In this document: in pieces, positions 17,322-25,291 of the stretch | Numbering within the stretch: the first letter of the stretch is position 1 | Layout of the letters: each line of letters begins with the position of its first letter | Assembly: GCF_002531575.1 (NCBI RefSeq) | Contig: NZ_NWTI01000033.1 | Location: forward strand, 1-64,000 | DNA: 64,000 bases | DNA from: Bradyrhizobium sp. Y36 | GTDB taxonomy: Bacteria > Pseudomonadota > Alphaproteobacteria > Rhizobiales > Xanthobacteraceae | Reading direction: 5' to 3' | Program-made: the position numbers and the translations under genes | Notes under the pieces: model-generated | Seen by the model: the letters and a program-made list of their open reading frames with translations, nothing else | Told to the model about the DNA's origin: nothing | Databases searched by the model: none

Positions 17322-17441
17322 TGTCATCCCCCGCCTTGTGCGCATTGCGCACTGGAGCGGGGGGTCCAGTACGCCGCGGCCTCTCGGGGAACGACGGGCG
17401 TCGCTGGAATACTGGGTCACCCGCCTACGCGGGTGACGACA
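17322..17441. repeat. 120-bp compound palindromic repeat
   Basis: Outer arms TGTCATCCCCCGC (17322-17334) and GCGGGTGACGACA (17429-17441) are imperfect complements. An inner perfect hairpin GTCACCCGC (17416-17424), CTAC, GCGGGTGAC (17429-17437) and the paired GTCCAGTA / ATACTGGGT segments complete the typical Bradyrhizobium repeat. It fills the 162-base gap between the binding-protein and livF-like genes. Confidence 0.75.
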
Positions 17442-17458
17442 GCGGAGAATGAAGGCGC

Positions 17459-18298
17459 ATGACCCAGACCACAGAAGCTGTTCGAACCACCCCCACCGTC
17501 GTCCCGGCGCCGCCCCTCCTCGCCGTGCGCAACATCGAGGTGGTCTATGACGACGTCATCCTGGTGCTGCGCGGGCTCAGCCTCGACGTGCCCAAGGGCG
17601 CGATCGTGGCACTGCTGGGCGCCAACGGCGCCGGCAAGTCGACGACGCTGAAGGCGATCTCGGGGCTGCTCAAGACCGAGGACGGCGAGGTCACGCGCGG
17701 CGAGATCCTGTTCGAGGGCGAGCCCATCAACGGCATCGATCCCGACAAGATCGTCCGCCGCGGCATCTTCCAGGTCATGGAGGGCCGGCGCATCGTCGCC
17801 GACATGACGTCGCTGGAGAACCTCAAGCTCGGCGCCTTCACCCGCAGGGACCGCGAGGTCGATTCCGACCTGGACATGGTCTTCAACTATTTCCCGCGCC
17901 TGAAGGAGCGCACCGGCCTTGCCGGCTATCTCTCCGGCGGCGAGCAGCAGATGCTCGCGATCGGCCGCGCGCTGATGGCGCGCCCGAAGATGATCCTGAT
18001 GGACGAGCCGTCGATGGGCCTGTCGCCGCTGCTGGTGAAAGAGGTGTTCTCGATCATCCAGAAGATCAACCGGGACCTCGGCGTCACCATCCTCCTGGTG
18101 GAGCAGAACGCGCGCGCCGCACTGTCGGTGGCGAGCCACGGCTACATCATGGAGCAGGGCAAGGTCGTGCTCGACGGCACCGCCGACGAACTGCGCGACA
18201 ACGAGGACGTCAAGGAATTCTATCTCGGCGGCGCCGGCGACCAGCGCAAGAGTTTCAAGAACCTCAAGAGCTTCAAGCGGCGCAAGCGGTGGTTGTGA
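17459..18298 (+). CDS. LIV-type ABC transporter ATP-binding protein (LivF type, second cluster)
   Basis: A 279-residue ATPase with a 20-residue N-terminal extension, Walker A GANGAGKST (about residues 57-65), signature LSGGEQQML and Walker B ILMDEPSMG. A lysine/arginine-rich tail (KSFKNLKSFKRRKRWL) is longer than in classical LivF. Last gene of the second cluster; it converges with the AGE-family gene, 3 bases between stops. Confidence 0.88.
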   Translation: MTQTTEAVRTTPTVVPAPPLLAVRNIEVVYDDVILVLRGLSLDVPKGAIVALLGANGAGKSTTLKAISGLLKTEDGEVTRGEILFEGEPINGIDPDKIVRRGIFQVMEGRRIVADMTSLENLKLGAFTRRDREVDSDLDMVFNYFPRLKERTGLAGYLSGGEQQMLAIGRALMARPKMILMDEPSMGLSPLLVKEVFSIIQKINRDLGVTILLVEQNARAALSVASHGYIMEQGKVVLDGTADELRDNEDVKEFYLGGAGDQRKSFKNLKSFKRRKRWL

Positions 18299-18301
18299 GA
18301 T

Positions 18302-19453
18302 TCAACTCAGCACCTGCTCCGCTTCCGTGACCGCGCAGAGAACATGATAGAACGACGACGCAGGAATGGTGTCGACCAGCGATTTGCCGTCGCGATCGAA
18401 CTGGTCGTACCAGCCGCCCCGCACGGGATGGCTGAGATAATGCCGTTCGAGCCGCACCAGCGCTGCGCGCGCCTCGTCGGCCGCGCCCGCTTCGCCGGAT
18501 TCGGCCTGCGCGATCCACGCTTTCGCAATCTCGGTCTGCGGCCACAGCCGGCGCGTGTGACGGCGGATGTTGCCGCTGTCGTCCCCCTCGTCGATCAGGC
18601 AGCCCGTGGCCTCGTCGCGATAGCGCAGCGCGGTCGCGAGCAACTCGGCCCGCCGCTGTCCGGTCGGACAGCCCGTGATGCGTTCGAACCCCTTCAAGAG
18701 CCAGACCCATTCCGCCTGATGGCCGGGCTCGACGCTGACCGGCTCGATCTTCGACCAGTCCTCTTCGAAATACTCGCTGAGCACGCACTTCCGCTTGTCA
18801 TAGAGGTTGGCGAGGAACAGCGCGAAGAACTCCCCGGCACGGTTCTGGAACGACAGATCGTGGGTCGCCTCGAAACACGCGATCATCGCCTCGAACAAAT
18901 GCATGTGCGGGTTCTGCCGACGCGGCAGCGAAACCGGAAGGCCTTCGTGCACGCCCCCGTGCGGCGAGCGGAGATGGCCGTCGAGAAAGGCGAGCAGCGC
19001 GTCGATCTCGGCGCGGATCCGCGCGTCCTGGTTGAGCGCGTAGACGGTCGCGAGGGCAAACAGAATGAAGGCATGGTCGTAGGCATCGCGCCGGCCGTCC
19101 AGCACCGTGCCCTCCGGCGTCAGCCGGTGCACATAGCCGGGCCGGCCGTCGGGCCCTTTGGCCTTGGCCAGCAGATATTCCAATCCCTTCAGCGCGATGG
19201 CGCGCCCCTCGGGATACCAGCCCATCTGCGCCGCCTTGGCGTAACAATAGATCTGGCGGGCCTGCACGAACACGCGCCGCGGCGCGGCGATATCCGCAGT
19301 ACCGTCGCGGTGCAGCCGGTCCATGAAGCCGCCGGCGGCCTGATCCCAGCCGACGGTCGACCACAGCGGCAGCGCATCGTCGATCATGCGGCGCTTCAGG
19401 CGCGCGACGACATCTGCAGCCTCATTTGCCGCAATGTTTCCTACGTCCGCCAT
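18302..19453 (-). CDS. AGE-family (N-acylglucosamine 2-epimerase / mannose isomerase-like) protein
   Basis: A 383-residue (alpha/alpha)6-barrel protein. Recognisable family positions include VFVQARQIYCYA, NPHMHLFEAMIA and EPGHQAEWVWLL, which carry the conserved Arg and His residues of the active site. Members interconvert GlcNAc/ManNAc, mannose/fructose or cellobiose epimers; context does not decide which. It is transcribed alone, divergent from the PaaK-like gene with an 86-base gap. Confidence 0.85.
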   Translation of the reverse strand: MADVGNIAANEAADVVARLKRRMIDDALPLWSTVGWDQAAGGFMDRLHRDGTADIAAPRRVFVQARQIYCYAKAAQMGWYPEGRAIALKGLEYLLAKAKGPDGRPGYVHRLTPEGTVLDGRRDAYDHAFILFALATVYALNQDARIRAEIDALLAFLDGHLRSPHGGVHEGLPVSLPRRQNPHMHLFEAMIACFEATHDLSFQNRAGEFFALFLANLYDKRKCVLSEYFEEDWSKIEPVSVEPGHQAEWVWLLKGFERITGCPTGQRRAELLATALRYRDEATGCLIDEGDDSGNIRRHTRRLWPQTEIAKAWIAQAESGEAGAADEARAALVRLERHYLSHPVRGGWYDQFDRDGKSLVDTIPASSFYHVLCAVTEAEQVLS

Positions 19454-19539
19454 CGGGTCCTCTCCAGGCCTTGCCTATGGCGGTCTGATAGCCATGCCGG
19501 TGGCGGCGCGCAACGGATGCCAACACGGAAAGAACAGCC

Positions 19540-20763
19540 ATGACCGCCCATTACGACGCCCGCGAGACGCGCGAGCCAGCAGCGCGCGAGGCCGATCTGT
19601 TCTCCCGCCTGCCGGAGGTGTTGCGCGCAGCGACGGCAGCCCCGGCCTATGCCGAGCGGCTGAGAGGTTTCGATCCCGCCGCCGTGACCTCCAGAGCGGC
19701 GCTGGCGGGCCTGCCGGTGCTGCGCAAGTCGGAACTGCCCGCCCTGCACAAGGCCTCCGCGCCCTTCGGAGGCTTCGTGGCGGCGGCCCCCGGCTCGTTC
19801 GCCCGCCTCTTCACCTCTCCCGGCCCGATCTTCGAGCCGGAGGGGCGACAGACCGACCCCTGGCGCGGTGCGCGGGCGCTGTTCGCGGCCGGGTTCCGCC
19901 CGGACGATATCGTCCTCAATACCTTCAGCTACCATCTCACCCCCGGCGGCTTCATCTTCGATGCGTCGGCACGTGCGCTCGGCTGCGCCGTGATCCCGGC
20001 AGGGCCCGGCAATACCGAGCAGCAGTTCGAGCTGATCGAGGCCTACCGCCCGGTCGGTTATAGTGGCACGCCGGACTTCCTGAAGATATTGCTCGATGCC
20101 GCGGCGGGCTCGGGCCGCGACGTTTCCTCGATCAAGCGCGCCCTGGTCTCGGGCGCGGCCTTCCCGCCCTCGCTCCAGGCCGAGATAAAGGCGCGCGGCA
20201 TCGACGCCTACCAGGCCTTCGGCACTGCCGATCTCGGCCTCATCGCCTTCGAGACGGAAGCGCGCGAGGGCATGGTCGTGAACGAGGATCTGATCCTGGA
20301 GATCGTCAAGCCCGGCACCGGCGATCCCGTCGCGCCGGGCGACGTCGGCGAGATCGTGGTGACCTCGCTCGATCCGCACCATCCCTGGATCCGGCTCGCA
20401 CTCGGCGACCTCACCGCGGCACTATCAGGCACGAGCCCCTGCGGGCGCACCAATATGCGCATCAAGGGCTGGATGGGCCGCGCCGACCAGACCACCAAGG
20501 TCAAGGGCATGTTCATCCGCCCCGAGCAGATTGCCGAGATCGGCAACCGCCATGCCGCGCTCGGACGACTACGCCTCGTCGTCACCCGTCATGGCGAGAG
20601 CGATGCGATGACGCTGAAGGCGGAAACGGCCGCTGCGAGCGAGGCGTTGCGCGAAGAGATCGCCGGCACCCTGCGCGCCGTGACGAAGCTCGGCGGAGCC
20701 GTCGAGCTGGTCAGCCCCGGCGTGCTGCCCAACGACGGCAAGGTGATCGCGGACGAGCGGTAG
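19540..20763 (+). CDS. PaaK-like phenylacetate-CoA ligase family protein
   Basis: A 407-residue adenylate-forming-fold protein. It keeps the PaaK-like region AYQAFGTADLGLIAFE and C-terminal GRADQTTKVKGMFIRPEQIAEI. The glycine/serine/threonine-rich P-loop that binds ATP phosphates in PaaK is replaced by LFTSPGPIFEPEG (about residues 88-100), so it may not be a standard ligase. It is the last backbone gene before the mobile island. Possible substrates are aromatic acids, by family only. Confidence 0.75.
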   Translation: MTAHYDARETREPAAREADLFSRLPEVLRAATAAPAYAERLRGFDPAAVTSRAALAGLPVLRKSELPALHKASAPFGGFVAAAPGSFARLFTSPGPIFEPEGRQTDPWRGARALFAAGFRPDDIVLNTFSYHLTPGGFIFDASARALGCAVIPAGPGNTEQQFELIEAYRPVGYSGTPDFLKILLDAAAGSGRDVSSIKRALVSGAAFPPSLQAEIKARGIDAYQAFGTADLGLIAFETEAREGMVVNEDLILEIVKPGTGDPVAPGDVGEIVVTSLDPHHPWIRLALGDLTAALSGTSPCGRTNMRIKGWMGRADQTTKVKGMFIRPEQIAEIGNRHAALGRLRLVVTRHGESDAMTLKAETAAASEALREEIAGTLRAVTKLGGAVELVSPGVLPNDGKVIADER

Positions 20764-21287
20764 TCGACCTGGCTTAGGTAACAGCGAATATTCGCAAAAG
20801 CTGAGCCCCATTGAGCCGTAGATCTGCGCAAAAACCCCGAGATTTCCGGGACTTGTGCGCCACTGGCGAGAGGCGGGATGGAAAATAACAGGGAATACCA
20901 AACTGCGATCAGCGAATTCTTCCTCAAAGAAAAGCGAATATATCGAGCCGAAGCAGGGAAGCTTTCCGGCAACCACGGGGTGAGCGCGCACGACGCCCCG
21001 CTGATCTCCCCTTAGCCGGAAGCAGCTGAGCAGGAGGGTGGCCAAGCTGAATCGCTTGGGGCCCTTCTTGCGGCGATTGTGGACCAGCGCTTGTCACGGC
21101 CTTGTGATGGATTCCGAAAATCCAATAGGACGCCTCTACATTCGCCAATTGGACTCGCCCGCTCCCCCCATAGCCCTCCGAATCCGCAATATCGGATTTT
21201 GAGCGTTTACCAACGCGGCGCGCCGCTCTCTGCTGCGGCTCCATTCTCCGCTAGCGTCTTCGCACCCGCGACTTCAAGGAGACCGAC
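20764..21287. other. Gap at the left edge of the island
   Basis: The 524 bases contain no firm gene. A 12-bp palindrome GCGAATATTCGC lies at 20784-20795. A 45-codon plus-strand frame 20878-21015 (MENNREYQTAISEFFLKEKR...) is open, but it lacks a ribosome-binding site and resembles a dispersed non-coding element with ACAGGGAA blocks, so it is not called as a gene. No tRNA that could serve as an attachment site was seen. Confidence 0.5.
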
Positions 21288-21710
21288 ATGAGCATTTCAT
21301 TCGACGAGCAGCCGCAGCAGCTTCGCAACGATCCGCCATGGTTCGTCCGGCACGAGCCTCCCGCCACAAAGCGTCGCGGTCGGCCCCGCAACAACCCGGC
21401 CTTGGAGGACTTTACGCTCGAGCAGGTCGACCGGATCTATCCGTGGCTGTGCAGGCGGCTCAAGGCACGCCACGTGGCGAAGCGGCGCACCGCCGATCAT
21501 AAGGCTCTCAGCGAGCGCGCTTACGGGCTGTTGACCGATTGGGTGAGAGAGCGCTTTCCGAACATCCATTGGACGACCCTCCGCAATAAACACACCTTTT
21601 GGAAGCGCGGGCACCTTCATGGCGAGGAATGCTGCACCAATTCCGAGGACTTCGACGCCGAGATTGAGCGACAGTTTCCACATCCTTCAGTGGCCCACTG
21701 TAACCGCTGA
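21288..21710 (+). CDS. Hypothetical island protein, 140 aa, basic
   Basis: Starts at ATG after AAGGAG with 6-base spacing. The protein is rich in Arg/His/Lys with RRGRPRNNPALEDFTLEQVDRIYPWLCRRLKARHVAKRR (a DNA-binding-like basic stretch, residues 29-68; part quoted) and two adjacent Cys near residue 119. I do not recognise a family. It lies 89 bases upstream of the ParB-methyltransferase gene and may be part of the same phage-derived transcript. Confidence 0.6.
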   Translation: MSISFDEQPQQLRNDPPWFVRHEPPATKRRGRPRNNPALEDFTLEQVDRIYPWLCRRLKARHVAKRRTADHKALSERAYGLLTDWVRERFPNIHWTTLRNKHTFWKRGHLHGEECCTNSEDFDAEIERQFPHPSVAHCNR

Positions 21711-21799
21711 TTTTCGTGAGCGAATTCTGCCGTCGATCGTGAAAGGACTTCTCCTGGAGCAATCCCGCTCCAAACGAACTTTAATCCAGGAGAAGTCCG

Positions 21800-23086
21800 T
21801 TGCAGATTGAACGCCTATCAATCGACGCGTTAAAGCCTTACGCCGGAAATGCCCGCACCCATTCGCCGAAGCAGATCAAGCAGATCGCAAAGAGCATCGA
21901 ACGGTTCGGGTTTAACAATCCCATTCTGATCGATGATGACGGTCAGGTGATAGCAGGTCATGGCCGTCTCGCGGCGGCAATCCTGCTGAACCTTGAGACG
22001 GCGCCCTGTGTACGCCTTTCGCATCTGAGCGAGACCGACAAGCGGGCCTATGTTCTTACCGACAACCGCCTTGCTGAAAAGGCTGGCTGGGATAACGCGA
22101 TTCTCGCGATCGAGCTTAAGCAGCTCGCCGAGGTCGGATTCGACATCGATTTGACGGGGTTTGAAGCCGCCGAGGTCGATTGCATTATCGAAAACTTCGA
22201 CGAGGACTCCGAGCAGCCGGAAAACCGGATTCCGGAGCGCGGCGAGGGTCCACCCGTGAGCCGTCTCGGAGATACCTGGCACCTCGGTAAGCACGTCCTC
22301 ATCTGTGGCGACGCAACGTATCCCACAGTCTACCGCAATCTCCTCGACCGCGAGCGGGCCGACTTCATTTTCACGGACCCACCGTACAATGTCCGGATCG
22401 GGGGCAATGTATCAGGGCTTGGCGCCATCAAGCATCGTGAATTTGCCATGGCGTCGGGTGAGATGAGCGAGGAGGAGTTCACCACGTTCCTCTCAAAGAT
22501 CTTTCGGCTGCTCTGCTACTACTCTAAGGACGGCTCAATTCATCAGATTTGCATGGACTGGCGGCATATGCGGGAAATGCTGCTCGCAGGGGACCGGTAT
22601 TATGCCGAGCTTAAGAACCTCTGCATCTGGAACAAGAGCAATGCCGGGATGGGATCGTTCTATCGCTCCAAGCACGAGCTCGTGTTCGTCTGGAAGAACG
22701 GGTCTGCCGCGCATACGAACACCTTTGAACTTGGTCAGCACGGCCGGTATCGGACCAACGTTTGGGACTATGAGGGGGCAACGAGCATGAGGGCCGGCCG
22801 CATGGAAGAGCTGCAGCTGCACCCGACGGTGAAGCCCGTCGCCATGGTGGCTGACGCCATCAAGGACTGCTCCAAGCGTGGCCAGATCGTGCTTGATCCC
22901 TTCTGCGGCAGCGGAACCATTCTGATTGCGGCGGAGAAGACTGGTCGCTGTGCCCGGGCGATCGAGCTTGATCCCGGCTATGTCGACGTCGCGGTGCGGC
23001 GTTGGGAGCAGTACACGGGAAAGAAGGCTTCGCTCTATCCCATGCAGGAGACCTTTGAAGAGCTTGCGGAGATTCGTGCGGCTTGA
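21800..23086 (+). CDS. ParB-domain DNA methyltransferase (N6/N4, beta-type motif order)
   Basis: A 428-residue fusion. Residues 1-90 are a ParB/Srx-like domain (LKPYAGNARTHSPKQI; VIAGHGRLAAA), followed from about 155 by an amino-methyltransferase domain with catalytic motif IV TDPPYNV (about 192-198) and the later SAM motif I DPFCGSGT (about 375-382). The DPPY-before-FxGxG order marks the beta class. Such fusions are typical of prophages, where they protect phage DNA or act as orphan methylases. The start is TTG 21800 behind CCAGGAGA. Target sequence unknown. Confidence 0.88.
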   Translation: MQIERLSIDALKPYAGNARTHSPKQIKQIAKSIERFGFNNPILIDDDGQVIAGHGRLAAAILLNLETAPCVRLSHLSETDKRAYVLTDNRLAEKAGWDNAILAIELKQLAEVGFDIDLTGFEAAEVDCIIENFDEDSEQPENRIPERGEGPPVSRLGDTWHLGKHVLICGDATYPTVYRNLLDRERADFIFTDPPYNVRIGGNVSGLGAIKHREFAMASGEMSEEEFTTFLSKIFRLLCYYSKDGSIHQICMDWRHMREMLLAGDRYYAELKNLCIWNKSNAGMGSFYRSKHELVFVWKNGSAAHTNTFELGQHGRYRTNVWDYEGATSMRAGRMEELQLHPTVKPVAMVADAIKDCSKRGQIVLDPFCGSGTILIAAEKTGRCARAIELDPGYVDVAVRRWEQYTGKKASLYPMQETFEELAEIRAA

Positions 23087-23227
23087 CTGCCTATCCCTTC
23101 CAAAGAGCTTGTCTCGCTTCGGGGCCGCCCCCGATTGCTACCGCTGCCTTTCCGCAATTGTCGTGAGCGCTAAGCCGCCTCTGACGTGTTACGTCTCGTC
23201 CAAACATCCAAGCCCGCGCGATAAAAC

Positions 23228-23611
23228 ATGGATCAGCACAGCCATTCGGACGCACTTTCGGCGCTTGAGCGGACTTCGTCGGAGTATGCGGTTGGGTACA
23301 AGCGTCCACCCAGGCATGCGCAATTCGCTAAGGGAACATCTGGCAATCCCAAGGGGCGCCCGAAGCGGCCCGAAGGCATCAACCTCAAGGAGCTGTTCGA
23401 TGGGGTCCAACACACGAAAGACGGGATTGCGATCTCGCGACGAGAACTCATCGTCCGGCGAATCTTGAAAGACGCGATGGCGGGGAATCCACGCGAGTTT
23501 AAGAAGTTCCTTGATTTGCTGGAACGCACCGGGCTGATCCTGCGAGCAACCGCTAGGAACACGGGTCCCATCATTGTAAAGCCCGTGAGGGCCGATGTTT
23601 CCAACCCTTGA
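23228..23611 (+). CDS. DUF5681-domain protein
   Basis: A 127-residue protein with the DUF5681 signature QFAKGTSGNPKGRPKRPEG (residues 32-50) followed by a helical region ELIVRRILKDAMAGNPREFKKFLDLLERTG. The family is found next to ParB-methyltransferases and terminase-like genes in prophages of Bradyrhizobium; its role is unknown. Followed within 62 bases by a second protein of similar helical type. Confidence 0.8.
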   Translation: MDQHSHSDALSALERTSSEYAVGYKRPPRHAQFAKGTSGNPKGRPKRPEGINLKELFDGVQHTKDGIAISRRELIVRRILKDAMAGNPREFKKFLDLLERTGLILRATARNTGPIIVKPVRADVSNP

Positions 23612-23673
23612 TCCCCCATACACCCGGTAGGACGACTAGCAAAAAATTGATAGATCAGAAGAACGAGCCCCCA

Positions 23674-24045
23674 ATGACCCCAGCAAAAGCGAGGCGTCGC
23701 CGCTCCGGCCGCGTCTCTGCCGAGAACGCGGCTGACAGCGTGATCGCCATCTTCAAGCGGCTTGCAATGGAGCCCGTGAAGGTTCCCATGAACGGCCGGC
23801 AGCAAAAAGTGCCGCTAGCCGAGGCTATCATCCTGAAGAACCACATTGCAGCTCTTCAGGGTGACAAGAATGCTCAGACCAACATGTGGCGCCTTGTCGA
23901 ACGAAGCGGAGAGCTAGTCGATCAAAATGACCCCGCGACGGCCGGTAAGCCAATCGTCGTTCCAGAGAAGGTCTGGAATACCGAGGAGCTCCTGGAGCAA
24001 TACGGTGTCGGTATTGTCCAGAGTAGGTCTCCCCGAACAACCTGA
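23674..24045 (+). CDS. Hypothetical island protein, DUF5681-associated type
   Basis: A 123-residue protein (ATG 23674; a TTG at 23608 would add 22 residues). Opening TPAKARRRRSGRVSAENAADSVIAIFKRLAMEPVKV and AEAIILKNHIAALQGDKNAQTNMWRLVERSG recall the C-terminal helical part of DUF5681 proteins. The last 72 codons overlap the convergent nuclease-like gene, which is unusual and suggests that one of the two reading frames is a truncated or extended product. Confidence 0.6.
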   Translation: MTPAKARRRRSGRVSAENAADSVIAIFKRLAMEPVKVPMNGRQQKVPLAEAIILKNHIAALQGDKNAQTNMWRLVERSGELVDQNDPATAGKPIVVPEKVWNTEELLEQYGVGIVQSRSPRTT

Positions 24046-24544
24046 CGAGGAGCTCGTCCACCCCGCTCGAGACCGAAAAACATGCTTTTCCAAGATCGCG
24101 GTGCATAGGGCGATGCGACTTCTGCCCGCTGCTGTCCCCACGCGTATGCCGGCTGACCTTTGAGCCCAGATCCGGCAGTCGCGCCCCTGGCTCGCCACCG
24201 AACCAGAAGTAGCGTTCGAAAGCCAAGGTGTGCTGATCGACCTCCAACCAGATAACGCAAGCACTCGGCTTCTCAATCAACCTGGTGCTCACGGTCACAT
24301 GACGGACGCTTGAGCCTGAAAAGGTCGACTTCAGCTGAACATGCCGGACGATGCCATTGGCTTCCAGCACGATGTCATAACCCCCTCGATCGACCTCGCT
24401 CTTGAGCACGTCTATGTCGTGGCGACCCTGCTGCCAGCGTGCGGCCATGAGCTCCCCAAGCAGAAGGTGAAAGAGCGCCTGCTCCCGGACGCTGGAGGCA
24501 CGGGTGTGAAGCGCAACGGGATTGTGATTCAGTTCGGCTAACAT
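23828..24544 (-). CDS. PD-(D/E)XK-fold-like nuclease candidate with an abnormal C-terminal extension
   Basis: A 238-residue frame starting at ATG 24544 behind GAGGAG (7-base spacing). Residues 1-171 look like a real domain: helix SSVREQALFHLLLGELMAARW, then DVLKSEVDRGGYDIVLE and HVQLKS (Asp57, Gln70, Lys72), the order D...(E/Q)xK of restriction-endonuclease-like folds. Homologues I recall end near VDELLVRLFG (residue 171). The remaining 67 residues are Arg/Ser-rich, antisense to the neighbouring gene, and probably arise from loss of the native stop codon. Divergent from an XRE regulator at 24725. Function is inferred only. Confidence 0.55.
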   Translation of the reverse strand: MLAELNHNPVALHTRASSVREQALFHLLLGELMAARWQQGRHDIDVLKSEVDRGGYDIVLEANGIVRHVQLKSTFSGSSVRHVTVSTRLIEKPSACVIWLEVDQHTLAFERYFWFGGEPGARLPDLGSKVSRHTRGDSSGQKSHRPMHRDLGKACFSVSSGVDELLVRLFGETYSGQYRHRIAPGAPRYSRPSLERRLAYRPSRGHFDRLALRFVRQGATCWSEHSCHPEELQCGSSG

Positions 24545-24653
24545 AGCGAGACTCCTCGGGTTAGGTCATACGCCGCAGTTGCGCTCCACAGGCCGCACAA
24601 GTCCAGCTCAACCGCGCTCCGTGCCATTCAGCTTCGCATCTCAGAGTTAATGC

Positions 24654-24685
24654 TATCCTGTTTTGGGATAATCCCGATCTGGGAT
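24654..24685. promoter_or_regulatory. Multi-half-site operator upstream of the XRE gene
   Basis: Alternating half sites: TATCC (24654-24658), GGGAT/ATCCC in the perfect palindrome GGGATAATCCC (24665-24675), and GGGAT (24681-24685), so that ATCCC-gatct-GGGAT is a second inverted repeat. Adjacent overlapping palindromes of this kind are typical of small XRE autoregulators and of restriction-modification controller proteins. Confidence 0.5.
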
Positions 24686-24724
24686 CAAATTGACTGCTGC
24701 CGAATCGAAACTTGCCCGGCGGCC

Positions 24725-24970
24725 ATGGAAAAATCCCTCAAATCCGCCGAATATGCCCGGCTCATCACCCTCCTAGTCGCAGTGCGGCACAAAGCGGGTG
24801 TGCGGCAGCAAGCCCTGGCCAAAAAGCTCCGCAAACCGCAATCCTTCGTCGCAAAATATGAGGGCGGCGAGCGTCGTCTCGATGTCATCGAGTTCATCGC
24901 CATAGCCGACGCACTTGGGGCCGACCCCATCAGGCTATTGCGTCGGTTCTTGCAAAACAGGACGCGCTAG
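24725..24970 (+). CDS. Small XRE-family HTH regulator
   Basis: An 81-residue single-domain Cro/C1-type HTH protein: VRQQALAKKLRKPQSFVAKYEGGERRLDVIEFIAIADALG covers helices 1-5 (part quoted; residues about 26-65). The ATG at 24725 is preferred; the longer frame from 24650 would include the operator region. Size equals that of C (controller) proteins. It is divergent from the nuclease-like gene, 180 bases apart, with the half-site cluster at 24654-24685 between them; likely autoregulated. Confidence 0.8.
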   Translation: MEKSLKSAEYARLITLLVAVRHKAGVRQQALAKKLRKPQSFVAKYEGGERRLDVIEFIAIADALGADPIRLLRRFLQNRTR

Positions 24971-25258
24971 ACGGTCTTCGCAGATTCTTCCAAGGCCTAC
25001 TTCGAGGTCGGGCTCGTTCGCGCACGCCTTAGCCTCGCTCATCGCTCGAAAGATTGATCGAGATCGGCTGGACTTCTCGCCGGATCGGAGCGTGAATGGC
25101 TCATGCAACCCCGGACCGCCTTCACGATGCTGCTGTGCCGCTCGGCCGGATGGTTGCGGCGGGCCGGTAGCACCAGGCTACATCCCGTCGCAGGCTCCGC
25201 GACAAGTGCGATGCCATCGAGAAGGACTATCTTGAATAATCCCAACTGAAGGAGTTTT

Positions 25259-25291
25259 ATGTCTTTAATGGGCTGCGTTGGGATGACGTGA
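25259..25291 (+). CDS. Ten-codon leader peptide coupled to the recombinase
   Basis: ATG 25259 follows AAGGAG with a strong spacing (5 bases) and encodes MSLMGCVGMT. Its TGA (25289-25291) overlaps the GTG (25288) of the recombinase frame by 4 bases, or ends 2 bases before the alternative ATG (25294). The good ribosome-binding site belongs to the peptide and not to the recombinase, so recombinase translation may depend on termination of the leader. Confidence 0.4.
   Translation: MSLMGCVGMT

Noticed and set aside
20878..21015. A 45-codon frame at the left edge of the island
   Set aside because: No ribosome-binding site, and it resembles a dispersed non-coding element; kept only as a note in the gap entry.
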